Positions 38,602 through 47,737 of a stretch of DNA of 64,000 bases are shown here, one piece after another. Numbering within the stretch: position 1 is the stretch's first letter; every line of letters starts with the position of its first letter. The DNA is from Pseudoalteromonas citrea. GTDB taxonomy: Bacteria; Pseudomonadota; Gammaproteobacteria; Enterobacterales; Alteromonadaceae. The notes under the pieces were generated by a model that was not told the origin of the DNA, did not search any database, and saw nothing but the letters and a program-made list of their open reading frames with translations. Made by a program: the position numbers and the translations under genes. The DNA lies in the NCBI RefSeq assembly GCF_000238375.3, contig NZ_AHBZ03000012.1:558001-622000 (forward strand), given 5' to 3'.

Positions 38602-39784
38602 TAATCGATACCATGCTCATCAGCATTGTTATAACAATCCCACCAACAAATCCACCCATAAATAGCAACATTATAGGTTCAAGCATCGTTGTGAAACGCT
38701 TGATAACCTGCTCTAGATCTGAGCGGGATCGAGACGCCACTTCTGCAAATACATGATGTAGCCGCCCCGTTTCTTCACCTACTTTAATAATAGATAGAAA
38801 GAAATCAGGAAATATACGCGTTTTGCTTAATACTTGCCCCAATTGCTTACCGGTTCTTAACTGCTTAAGTGCATGCTTTGCATCTCTTTTGTAATCAGGA
38901 TGCTTAAGCGTATCGGCCGTTAACTCCAAAGTAGTATCTAGTTGGAGACCCGCTTCTAACATCATGGACATAGACTGTGCGAATCGAATCCTCTCTGAAG
39001 TCGTTATAATAGCGCCTAAACCAGGAATTCGACTCATAGCCACATATAACCAGCTTTTAACGGATGGCTTCTGTAACGAGTACCCTCCAATACCTAAAAA
39101 TGCTAATACACTAATAACAATAGGCATTTGATAACTAATAAAAAAATCACTCGTCCCTATTATCATTTGTGTATACCAAGGTGCTTGACTAAGATCTGTA
39201 AAAATCCCGGCCATTTTAGGTACAATAAAAGTTAATACAAAATATACAGCCATAATGCACACAAAAAATATAACAGAGGGGTATGTCAAAGCCGCACTCA
39301 CTTGCGCTTTTAAATCTTTTTGAAATTTAAGATCTGCAGCTAATCGTTTTAACACCCCTGGTAAGTTCCCAGAAGTCTCACCTATTTTAAGAAGGCTAAT
39401 ATAAAGAGGCCCAAACAAAGACTCGTGTTTTGCAAAAGCTTGATTTAATGACTCTCCTTTTTTTAAAGAGGACGCTATTTGATTTAACAAACGATTTAAA
39501 GCAGGGTTATTATTAGACTGCCTAATAATATCAATTCCCTTGTCCACTCGTACACCGCTTTCTAAAAGCAGAGATAACTCACTAGTAAAAAACTCTAACT
39601 GATCTAAAGTCACATTTTGAGAGAAAAACCCTGATAGAGAATTTGACTTTGCAAGCGCTTTAATTTCAAAAGGACTTAAACCATCATCATTTAATATCTG
39701 CTTAGCCTGACCTAAATCATTTGCTTCCACAGTACCTTGATGACGTGAACCATTATTATCAATCGCTTTATACTCGAATTCCAC
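38585..39784 (-). CDS. gspF: Type II secretion inner-membrane platform GspF
   Basis: 399 residues. The family has two homologous cytoplasmic domains, each followed by membrane helices. Visible marks are MEFEYKAIDNNGSRHQG at the start, LLESGVRVDKGIDIIRQ, LLKIGETSGNLPGVLKRLA and, in the second half, MSMMLEAGLQLDTTLELTA and IIKVGEETGRLHHVFAEVA. The C-terminal EPIMLLFMGGFVGGIVI is standard. It abuts gspE and would convert ATPase motion into pseudopilus growth. Confidence 0.95.
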   Translation of the reverse strand: MEFEYKAIDNNGSRHQGTVEANDLGQAKQILNDDGLSPFEIKALAKSNSLSGFFSQNVTLDQLEFFTSELSLLLESGVRVDKGIDIIRQSNNNPALNRLLNQIASSLKKGESLNQAFAKHESLFGPLYISLLKIGETSGNLPGVLKRLAADLKFQKDLKAQVSAALTYPSVIFFVCIMAVYFVLTFIVPKMAGIFTDLSQAPWYTQMIIGTSDFFISYQMPIVISVLAFLGIGGYSLQKPSVKSWLYVAMSRIPGLGAIITTSERIRFAQSMSMMLEAGLQLDTTLELTADTLKHPDYKRDAKHALKQLRTGKQLGQVLSKTRIFPDFFLSIIKVGEETGRLHHVFAEVASRSRSDLEQVIKRFTTMLEPIMLLFMGGFVGGIVITMLMSMVSINDVPL

Positions 39785-41445
39785 TACCCTGCAACCCTCA
39801 ATACTTCATCAATCGTAGTAACGCCAGTGACCACTTTATAAAAGCCATCTTCGAGTAAATCTCTTCGATTTTGAGAGTGATTATAAGCTTTGGCTTTAGC
39901 GATAAATTGATCATCCTTTGGTATTACTTTGATTCCATCATCACACCGAAGATATTCATTTATCGCTATTCTTCCTTTGAAACCCGTATTATTACAATGC
40001 TCACAACCTTGAGCTTGCATAATATTCAATGCATCTAACCCTGCCATAGAAGCTATTTCTTTCAAAGGATATTTTGCAATGAGCTCTTCTGCATTTTCCG
40101 CAGGTTTTGCACAATGCCCACACAACCTTCGCGCCAAACGTTGTGCTACAACAGAAACTAAAGCGGCATTTAATAAAAACTCTTCTACACCTAGATCCAG
40201 TAAGCGCGTATATGCACTAGCCGCGTCATTTGTATGAACGGTGCTGAAAACCAAGTGCCCAGTTAATGCCGACTGAAGTGCAATTTGTGCCGTCTCTTTA
40301 TCACGAATTTCACCGACCATTATAATATCAGGATCTTGCCTAACAATAGATCTCAAACCTGCAGCAAAATCGAATCCTATGTCGGCATTAATTTGTACTT
40401 GACTGACCCCATCCAACTGATATTCGACCGGATCTTCTAATGTAATTATTTTAACGTTATCTGTATTTAACTCATTTAAAAAAGTGTACAAAGTCGTCGT
40501 TTTACCTGAACCAGTTGGACCAGTAAGTAGGATCACTCCCGTTGTCTTTTTTAGATCTTGATTGATCAGAGCTTGGGTATCGTTTGACAGTCCTAATACC
40601 GACATATCATATTTTATAGAATCTTTACGAAGGAAACGTAATACAATGCTCTCACCTGCATTTAATGGCAACGCCGAGACCCTAATATCAAGATCTTGAT
40701 TGGCAATACGCATTTCGATTTTACCATCTTGGGGGCGGCGCTTTTCCGCAATATCCATACCCGACAAAATCTTTAGACGTGTGGTTAAGGGCAACTGCAT
40801 TTTTGCAGCCAATGAATCTACTTGATGCAATACCCCATCGATTCGATATCTAACTCGAAATCGTCCGCCGTGAGGCTCTAAGTGCATATCGGACGCACCT
40901 CTGGCCAACGCTTTTGTAATTAAAGCATTGAGTAAATTAACGATAGGAGCTTCTGATGCTAGTTCTCTTAACCTTGCCTCTTCTGTGCCTGTAAGCTCAT
41001 CATCATTAAAGTTGGCTTCGGTCTGGCTTTGTATCTCATAAAAGAAGCTTTGCAACTGGGCGTCTGACGCAATATAGACTTTGATTTCGACACTTTTTTT
41101 ACTTAAAAATTGCGACAAACTTGGATCTAGGGGATCTTTACATGCAATAGACCACTCTGTATCTGTTGCAGACAAAAGTAAACAGTGATGCGACTTTAAA
41201 ATCTCATGCTCAGAAAATTTAATCGAATCATCAGGCTTCCAATTTGGAAAGCTCTCAGTCTCAAATAAAGGATAACCTAATAGGTTATGGTACAAAGGCG
41301 GTAAATCATCCTCAGTAAGACATCCCATATTGACAAGAATATTTTCTAATCGACCATCATACCTTTTTTGATAAGCTGCAGCTTTTTCAATGTCGCTGGC
41401 CGATACATTGAATAAATCATTAAGCAGGAGTTTAATATCAATCAT
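39784..41445 (-). CDS. gspE: Type II secretion ATPase GspE
   Basis: 553 residues. An N-terminal GspE_N/MshEN-type domain is followed by the catalytic core with Walker A GPTGSGKTTT, Asp box ITLEDPVEYQLDGVSQV, Walker B DPDIIMVGEIRDKETA and His box LVFSTVHTNDA. The zinc site is two CXXC pairs (CGHC, then CEHC) in the C-terminal part. It powers pseudopilus assembly from the cytoplasm. Overlaps gspG by four bases. Confidence 0.96.
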   Translation of the reverse strand: MIDIKLLLNDLFNVSASDIEKAAAYQKRYDGRLENILVNMGCLTEDDLPPLYHNLLGYPLFETESFPNWKPDDSIKFSEHEILKSHHCLLLSATDTEWSIACKDPLDPSLSQFLSKKSVEIKVYIASDAQLQSFFYEIQSQTEANFNDDELTGTEEARLRELASEAPIVNLLNALITKALARGASDMHLEPHGGRFRVRYRIDGVLHQVDSLAAKMQLPLTTRLKILSGMDIAEKRRPQDGKIEMRIANQDLDIRVSALPLNAGESIVLRFLRKDSIKYDMSVLGLSNDTQALINQDLKKTTGVILLTGPTGSGKTTTLYTFLNELNTDNVKIITLEDPVEYQLDGVSQVQINADIGFDFAAGLRSIVRQDPDIIMVGEIRDKETAQIALQSALTGHLVFSTVHTNDAASAYTRLLDLGVEEFLLNAALVSVVAQRLARRLCGHCAKPAENAEELIAKYPLKEIASMAGLDALNIMQAQGCEHCNNTGFKGRIAINEYLRCDDGIKVIPKDDQFIAKAKAYNHSQNRRDLLEDGFYKVVTGVTTIDEVLRVAG

Positions 41446-41837
41446 TGATGATATATATCTTCATTTTCACCTTCGCCACCCTCTTGCCCATCGAGGCCAA
41501 AAGACAACAAATCATAGGGATGAATACCCGTACCAGGCACAGTGTAAACATAAGGCTTTCCCCAAGGGTCTAAGGGAATAGCTTTAGGTAAATATGGGCC
41601 ATCCCAGTTAGCAAGGTCACTTGATACTAATTCATCAAGTTTACCTGGGACTCGTCCCATATCTAAACGATAGGTATCGATAGCAGTTTCAAACATTTGC
41701 ATTTGTGCAACTGCAGTTTTCTTTTTTGAAGAACTTACTTTAGAGAAAAGTTTTGGTGCAACTAAAGAGCCCAACAATCCGAGAATGATGAGAACAATCA
41801 TTAGTTCCATTAAGCTAAAACCACGTTCTTTTTTCAT
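41442..41837 (-). CDS. gspG: Type II secretion major pseudopilin GspG
   Basis: 131 residues. The leader MKKERG is followed by FSLMELMIVLIILGLLGSLV (Glu at +5). The C-terminal LDPWGKPYVY and SFGLDGQEGGEGENED form the Ca-binding loop region that distinguishes GspG. AGGAAT precedes the ATG by about eight bases. It is the first gene of the gsp operon, an unusual place since gspG normally follows gspF. The ends of gspG and gspE overlap, so translation is coupled. Confidence 0.95.
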   Translation of the reverse strand: MKKERGFSLMELMIVLIILGLLGSLVAPKLFSKVSSSKKKTAVAQMQMFETAIDTYRLDMGRVPGKLDELVSSDLANWDGPYLPKAIPLDPWGKPYVYTVPGTGIHPYDLLSFGLDGQEGGEGENEDIYHQ

Positions 41838-41893
41838 TTTTTATTCCTATAATTAAGCGCTGGGAGTATATCAAGGTGAAAAAATAGTGTCGA

Positions 41894-43050
41894 CTATTGG
41901 CGTATTTGTTCTATTTTCTCAAACACTGTTTGCCACATCTCCATATTCTGTTCTTTAACGTTTAAAGAGTACGCCAAACATTTTTCCCTTTGGTTAGTCA
42001 GCTCCATCACAAATTGGTTCAACTTTTCACTCAATTCTAATTCAGACATTTCAAAATCTAAAATATTTTCTGGTAAACCATACTCATTATATAGAGCCTC
42101 ATATTTATGACTCCAGCTAGGGCTAAGCAAGGTACCCCTTGACTTAACGCGCTAATGCAACCATGGAACCGACTACTTATCACTGCATGACATTGACCTA
42201 GGTAGCCCTTTACTTCAAGCGCACTTAAACCATCAAGTAATTCTGTATTAATAGATGATTGGGACTGTATTTTATGACATAAACTTAAATCTTCTTTCCC
42301 TTCATGGTTCAATAACACAACCTTAAAGCCTTTCTTACTAAAGAACTCAATTATATAGCACCAAAAATCGATATAAATAGACTCTTTTTGATGAGCCTCA
42401 TCATTATGGTACCTAGATACCATTTTATTATTTGGTACTAAACATACCACATTATCTAACGACTGAGGTGATACAGGGCAAATAACCGATGCAGTAAAAT
42501 CTGGACTTTGTTGCAAGTTATTATTTTTACTAAATGCTAAACAGGCTTTGTAAGATTTTTCATCACGAGGAAATATCAAATGTGCAGAGTTAACAAATTG
42601 CTCAGCTTCAGCTCTAATATCTGCTCTATCAAAGGGGCCCAAAGCTTGCGGTAGAACGATATAAAGCTTCCTCCCACCTTGAAAGCGTTTCATCTCTTTT
42701 ACTGCGTTTTTCAAATCTCGCTTTGGCCACTGATCCCCATAAGAGAACCCACTTGTATCTAAAATCACATCAATGTCAGCTTCTGTAACAATGCCAAAAC
42801 GCTTAAGAAAACGCTTAATAACACCTGGTAGTTTGCCAAACAGCCCTGTTAAATCTAAATTACCACGTCTGAAGCTTAACTTTTGCCACGCGCCAAGTTT
42901 GGCCCTTTTTTCATAAGGTAAGTTCACACCAGGCGATAACGTAATTTGATACTCATCTAAATGCTTGTCTAACTGCTGAAGGACGGCAACGAGCATCAGC
43001 TCTGCGCCTTTATTCGAAAATTGCACACCTTTTATTTCAATGTTTATCAC
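41894..43050 (-). pseudogene. Polysaccharide pyruvyltransferase, interrupted by a frameshift
   Basis: The first frame (43050 to about 42120) has the family start IEIKGVQFSNKGAELMLVA, the glycan-binding region and the conserved SSRFHGCISALSQGVPCL near its end. The family should continue with a WSHKYE segment. That segment (SWSHKYEALYNEYGLPENI) is present but in the next frame, which runs on to 41894. A single missing base at or near the GGG at 42120-42122 explains both halves; together they give about 385 residues, the usual length. The enzyme would put a pyruvate ketal on a glycan. Either a recent inactivation or a sequencing error. Its start overlaps the nitroreductase stop by four bases. 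Confidence 0.82.
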
Positions 43051-44081
43051 TTTACATCACCTAAATACGTTAATAACTGTTCTGCTGTCTTTTTACTAGA
43101 ATATGCAATCCCCCCTTCAGGTAATGCATACCCAACCGCAATAAACATAATTATTCTTTCATGCTGAGGCAGTTTTAGTAAACTAGTCACACGCTTATCT
43201 AATTGCTTTAATTCTGGCCAATTAATAGCACATGTTGCTAAACCTAGTGTTTCGCATGCCAGCATAAACTGCATTGATGCCAAAGAAGAGTCTATATAAA
43301 TTGCATGCCTATCCCTGACTTCTAAATACGCAGAATGATCTCCTACAACGGCCATTAGGCAAGGGATATTATCACTAAAGCCAGCCGTCCCCCCCGGTAA
43401 CTTCGCCACTTTTGATATTAACGACTTCTCATCTATGCAAATAAATCGGAATGATTGTCGATTACAAGCACTGGGAGCTTGAGTTGCAATGTTTACAGCA
43501 TCACTAATTAAGGTCCTAGAAACAGGCTTATCTTGATACCAACGAGTAGAACGTCGTGCTTTGGCTAAATCGTTAAGCTGAGTATAACTGACTGTGTGTT
43601 GGGCTCTGTCCTGACTGATATAAGGAATAGCCTCATGCTTATTAGTAATATTTAAGGACTCAAAAAAATCAAAGTGCGCTTTCAGTGCTGCATGGCTTGT
43701 ATCTATTACTGAAAAATATTCACTCAATACTGCGCTTGCCCAAATTAGCTCCTTTTCACTGAATCCATCAATTTTACGCGCAGAGTCAAAAACCGTTAGT
43801 GTTTCGCCTATATAATCTAGGGCAAAAATGCTCCTTCTCGGGCGCATGATCAACCCTTTTTCTAATCGATGAATATTTCTTCGTAATAAAGAACTACTAG
43901 CCGCTTGAATGCCAGCTCCCTTTCTATATCCCACTTTACCTTTTAATACAGATTGCTGCTCAAACCCATACGCTTGATCAAATAGAAAAAAATACAACCT
44001 TGATAAAAATGAAATGCGTGTAAATGCAGGTTGTATTGTAATTTGGAATGCATTGAGCAGCTTTTTAATGCGCTGTTTCAT
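43047..44081 (-). CDS. Nitroreductase-family flavoprotein with N-terminal extension
   Basis: 344 residues. The C-terminal half (about 165-340) has nitroreductase-family features: ARRSTRWYQDKPVSR, TQAPSACNRQSFRF and LACETLGLATCAINWPE, with a FMN-binding character. The N-terminal 160 residues are an extension I do not recognise, with MRPRRSIFALDYIGET and a basic start. Such proteins occur beside pyruvyltransferases in surface-glycan loci, but the reaction is unknown to me. It is coupled to the broken pyruvyltransferase (ATGA overlap) and separated from the SLBB exporter by a terminator. Confidence 0.75.
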   Translation of the reverse strand: MKQRIKKLLNAFQITIQPAFTRISFLSRLYFFLFDQAYGFEQQSVLKGKVGYRKGAGIQAASSSLLRRNIHRLEKGLIMRPRRSIFALDYIGETLTVFDSARKIDGFSEKELIWASAVLSEYFSVIDTSHAALKAHFDFFESLNITNKHEAIPYISQDRAQHTVSYTQLNDLAKARRSTRWYQDKPVSRTLISDAVNIATQAPSACNRQSFRFICIDEKSLISKVAKLPGGTAGFSDNIPCLMAVVGDHSAYLEVRDRHAIYIDSSLASMQFMLACETLGLATCAINWPELKQLDKRVTSLLKLPQHERIIMFIAVGYALPEGGIAYSSKKTAEQLLTYLGDVK

Positions 44082-44098
44082 ACTGTTTGATAGACCTT

Positions 44099-44123
44099 AA
44101 AAAAGAAGGGGCCTATAGCCCCT
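44099..44123 (-). terminator. Terminator after the SLBB exporter gene
   Basis: On the minus strand AGGGGC (44123-44118), a 5-nt loop, GCCCCT (44112-44107), then TCTTTTTT. It lies about 32 bp after the SLBB gene stop and before the nitroreductase start. Confidence 0.8.
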
Positions 44124-44154
44124 CACCTATATACGTATAAAATATAAGCGGCAT

Positions 44155-46833
44155 CTATTTATTCAATGTCGCAATGGATGCTGCAGCTAGGCCGAGCTGA
44201 TAAATGATCTGAGTCGCCGTGCTCCATAAGGTTAAGCTATCCAAGTGTTGAGAATCCAATGGTACAACAATCGTATCACCAGGCGAAAGTTGGTTGCTTT
44301 CTTGATTTACAGCAAACCAAGAGCCACTGTCATTAGGTAATTCAACCGAACCGTTTGCCTTAATAATATAGATCCTATCTTCATCCGCTTTTTGCTTAAA
44401 ACCACCACTGGCTTTAATGTAATTGCTAACATCTTTGTTCGCGTCATATATATGCGTTGATGCAAGGTTTACTTCACCAATTACACTGACAGAATCTTGA
44501 ATTGCTGGTATATAAAGCGCATCCTGCCCTTCAAGTTGTAAACTCTGCGAAGATGGATTATCCAAATCAATCACAAGCCTGCCAACCGCTTCTATTTTTG
44601 AAAGATCTTTTAATATTTGATCAAGATCTTCATACGGTAATTCTGCACTGCTTGTTTTGCTCACTTGCTGAAAACTGTTTGTCACAATGTCTCGTCTTAA
44701 CTCTTGTGTTAACCTTTGTATTTGTGACTTTTCTTTTCGCTTTATTGACTCTCGTGTAAAGATCGCAGCTTCTTTATGAGCAAACTCACTAAAGCCGCCA
44801 GCACGTTTGACTAAGCTCTCTAACGTTTCACCTCTTTGAATTGTGTAAGTACCTGGGAACATAACTTCACCAACAACTTCAACTTCTAGCTTTTCATGCC
44901 AATTCGGTTTTGGAAAGATATTGACCGTATCTTTACTCTGCAATGTATGTTCTAGCGCCTGTAACTCATCACGAGCACTAAACTGAATATGCTCTACTTG
45001 CTTTAAATTATCAGCATGAACACGGGTTAGTTCTACTTTATCCAGATATGCCGACTCCAAGAAACCACCACCAGCCTCTATGGACATCGCAAAGTTGGCA
45101 TTTTTAGGTAAAGGATAGACCCCAGGGAATTTAACTCGACCGTTTACTGCAAACAGCTTTGCTGGAGCAGATGCAGTCGCTTGCTTTTGTAATTTAGCAA
45201 CTATCGGTTTTAAAAGATTATGACGGCTAAAAACAGCATATTCATCTTCTTCAATTTCGTCATCTTCCTCGAATAATGCATTAATACTACTGATGAACTC
45301 CTCTTCTTCTTCAGAAAAGTCAAACTCATCATCCTCTTTCACACCGATAAATTTAAGAAATTCGCCACGCTCATACTGTTCCCATAAAAGGATATTTTCT
45401 TTTAATTTCAATTGTTCTTGATTGTACGCTAAACTTTGTAACGTCGACTCTTCATCCGCTTTTAAATCATAGCGACTAAATACAATAACAGTATCATTGC
45501 TCTGTAATATTACGTTAGATTTTTTAGTAACTAAGGCGTCCTCTGGAGAAAACTGTAGAACTTCAATATCCCCCTCTAAGTTTACCTCACGAACAATTAA
45601 TGCATATGAAAAGTCGGCAATCGGCAATATGTCATCTCTTGGACTTGTAAAGACATCACGAATTGTTTTACCTTCATGCCACTCATAATTACCAGGGCTT
45701 GTTACTGCACCAATTAAAGTAATGGTGTTTTTCATTCTCTGTGAAGCCGTATTCACAACAATTTCATCGCCATTCATTGGCTTATATTGCGTTTCCCCAT
45801 TAAAGTTTACATTTAATGTTACGCGTGACCCTGAACCATTAAACCGAGAAACAACAACTTTAGACTTATTCGCACTCGCTTTAAACCCACCAGACATTGC
45901 AATGACGCTTAGCGCATCATCTTTCTCAACCAATTCAAAGATTGCTTTACGTGTCACTTCACCTCTAATTTTAATTTTTTTCGCTGCTGGAGGAATAAAT
46001 ACCACATCACCTGGTTTTAAACTGACATCTTTAGAACTATCACCAAATAATAATAAATCATAGAGATCAAACGTTGTTACTTTTTTACCAGCACGCTTAA
46101 CTTGAATTTTTCGTAAAGATCCTAGCTCGTTAACACCGCCGGCAACAAATAAAGCATGTGTCACGGTAGCCAAAGGGGATACTGTATAGCTGCCAGGCTT
46201 ATATGCTTCACCCACAACCATTATGCGCATCGCATTGAGTTGCCCCATGCTTACAAAAGCACGAACACCTATCATCTCTTCTGATACTTTACTTTTAATA
46301 AATTCTTTTAACTCTCGAAATGACATCCCCACGACATGCACTGGTGGCAATCCCGGAATAACTAATCGACCTTCTCGGTCTACTTTTACCTCATGCTCTT
46401 CACTGGTTTTGCCGTACAAATTAATTTTAACGTCATCACCAACCCCAATGAGATAAGTATCTGGGATCGCGGCAAGTTCGGTAGGAATAAACGTAGTCGG
46501 CTCACCTTCAAATAGCTCATAACCAAATGGCTTTAATTCATCTTCTTTTGGCTTAAACTTTTCTTCTAATTCATCCGCTTCAATTTCTTCTTTACTTCGC
46601 GGCTCAATCGTGGATTCAGGAAGCTCAATATTTTGATCATCGCTTTGTTTTCCTTTCAAATCCTTTAAATTAAAGCCATATTTTTTTGCAAGCGCCTCTT
46701 GCTGGGCTTTTGGTAGCTTTTTGAACTGCTCCATTTGCTGGGCGCTCGGAGTCGCAGCCACAGCTTCTTCCATGTTTATATAAATTAATGAAAATAACAG
46801 CGTCGCAACAACGACTAATTTACTGAACTTCAC
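44155..46833 (-). CDS. Large SLBB-domain polysaccharide export protein
   Basis: 892 residues with a Sec-type N-terminus (LVVVATLLFSLIYINMEEAVAA) and no lipobox. A conserved QFKKLPKAQQEALAKKYGF segment (residues 36-54) precedes a Poly_export domain (YLIGVGDDVKINLYGK) and several SLBB repeats (VVGEAYKPGSYTV, IRGEVTRKAIFEL, LIGAVTSPGNYEW, VNGRVKFPGVYPL, VVGEVMFPGTYTI, VIGEVNLASTHIY). A strongly acidic segment lies at about 497-534. A hydrophobic helix near the C-terminus (LWSTATQIIYQLGLAAASIATL) may be the membrane-spanning part, as in Wza. It would be an outer-membrane export channel independent of wza at 5707. Confidence 0.85.
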   Translation of the reverse strand: MKFSKLVVVATLLFSLIYINMEEAVAATPSAQQMEQFKKLPKAQQEALAKKYGFNLKDLKGKQSDDQNIELPESTIEPRSKEEIEADELEEKFKPKEDELKPFGYELFEGEPTTFIPTELAAIPDTYLIGVGDDVKINLYGKTSEEHEVKVDREGRLVIPGLPPVHVVGMSFRELKEFIKSKVSEEMIGVRAFVSMGQLNAMRIMVVGEAYKPGSYTVSPLATVTHALFVAGGVNELGSLRKIQVKRAGKKVTTFDLYDLLLFGDSSKDVSLKPGDVVFIPPAAKKIKIRGEVTRKAIFELVEKDDALSVIAMSGGFKASANKSKVVVSRFNGSGSRVTLNVNFNGETQYKPMNGDEIVVNTASQRMKNTITLIGAVTSPGNYEWHEGKTIRDVFTSPRDDILPIADFSYALIVREVNLEGDIEVLQFSPEDALVTKKSNVILQSNDTVIVFSRYDLKADEESTLQSLAYNQEQLKLKENILLWEQYERGEFLKFIGVKEDDEFDFSEEEEEFISSINALFEEDDEIEEDEYAVFSRHNLLKPIVAKLQKQATASAPAKLFAVNGRVKFPGVYPLPKNANFAMSIEAGGGFLESAYLDKVELTRVHADNLKQVEHIQFSARDELQALEHTLQSKDTVNIFPKPNWHEKLEVEVVGEVMFPGTYTIQRGETLESLVKRAGGFSEFAHKEAAIFTRESIKRKEKSQIQRLTQELRRDIVTNSFQQVSKTSSAELPYEDLDQILKDLSKIEAVGRLVIDLDNPSSQSLQLEGQDALYIPAIQDSVSVIGEVNLASTHIYDANKDVSNYIKASGGFKQKADEDRIYIIKANGSVELPNDSGSWFAVNQESNQLSPGDTIVVPLDSQHLDSLTLWSTATQIIYQLGLAAASIATLNK

Positions 46834-46892
46834 AAATATACCCTTATAAATTAAGTGCGTGAGTTAACCGACGCATCATACCGTATTTTCAC

Positions 46893-46923
46893 GATAAAAA
46901 AAATGGGGCCAACGGCCCCATTT
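46893..46923 (-). terminator. Terminator after the DUF481 gene
   Basis: Stem AAATGGGGCC (46901-46910) and GGCCCCATTT (46914-46923) with an AAC loop. On the minus strand it is followed by a T-tract. It lies 20 bp after the stop of the gene at 46943. Confidence 0.9.
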
Positions 46924-46942
46924 ATGTGTGAAATTGTAATAA

Positions 46943-47719
46943 TTAAAAGCTATAAACTAAGGTCAGTGACGTTTCTGTATCGGTATTTTCTTTACTATCA
47001 TCAACGTCTGAATTATGGATGATGTTATAGGCAACCTTCATCTGTAAAGAGCCGTTTATCTTAGTTAGCAACGCAGACTCCGAAATACTCTTCGTATTCG
47101 TGCTACCGGTTTCTACCGCAAATAATTGAGTAAACTTTGCATTATCTGAAATTTGCCAATCGTAATTTGCTTTAGCTACGCCTACAAATTCACTTTCAGA
47201 CTGGCCTTCGATCAAATTGCCTTCATCATCTGTAGTATCTTTGCCGTACTCAAACCACTTCATACCTGGACCGATTTCAAAGCTCAAATTCATGTCATCA
47301 CTATCAAGTAATGTGAGACCGTAACCAACAGATGCCAGTGCTTCGTTACGGTATGCACCAAAATAGTCTGACACATAAGAACCAAGCACAAATAAATGAC
47401 TGCCTTCAGTGCCTAACTTGTCGTTACCTTGTAACGACAGTCCATACTTTTCATTTGTACGTTTGTCTATTTTACGGCCGTCACTTTCAATTTCATCTTC
47501 TTTATAGATGCCATTTACTTTGTATTCATTGTGCCAATTTTCTAAGTGGTGCTTCGCTTTCAATCCACCTTTTAGTGTCGTAGTCTCAGTGTTACCACTG
47601 GTAATAATTGCACCTACTTCACTGGTCACATCCCATGTTTTTTGCTCTTTTGTATCTGCAGCTTGCGCAGATGTCACAATAGCCGCACAAACACACATAG
47701 ATAACAATTTAACTTTCAT
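46943..47719 (-). CDS. DUF481 outer-membrane beta-barrel protein
   Basis: 258 residues. Signal peptide (MKVKLLSMCVCAAIVTSAQA, mature ADTKE), then alternating amphipathic strands and a terminal SLTLVYSF with C-terminal Phe, as required for Bam-assembled barrels. The start of the mature part (WDVTSEVGAIITSGNTETTTLKG) and KHHLENWHNEYKVNG are typical of the DUF481/YdiY family. The function is not established; salt-induced or stress-linked expression is reported for some members. It lies 18 bp after mscS. Confidence 0.85.
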   Translation of the reverse strand: MKVKLLSMCVCAAIVTSAQAADTKEQKTWDVTSEVGAIITSGNTETTTLKGGLKAKHHLENWHNEYKVNGIYKEDEIESDGRKIDKRTNEKYGLSLQGNDKLGTEGSHLFVLGSYVSDYFGAYRNEALASVGYGLTLLDSDDMNLSFEIGPGMKWFEYGKDTTDDEGNLIEGQSESEFVGVAKANYDWQISDNAKFTQLFAVETGSTNTKSISESALLTKINGSLQMKVAYNIIHNSDVDDSKENTDTETSLTLVYSF

Positions 47720-47737
47720 TACTAAATAACCTTACTA

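Noticed and set aside
32004-41837. The secretion operon as an MSH or other type IV pilus locus
   Set aside because: The calcium-loop GspG, a GspK with the family's internal motifs and the full F-H-I-J-K-L-M set fit type II secretion; no pilT or mshA-type pilin is present.
41894-43050. Programmed ribosomal frameshift in the pyruvyltransferase
   Set aside because: No heptameric slippery sequence or downstream structure was evident at the shift; mutation or sequencing error is simpler.
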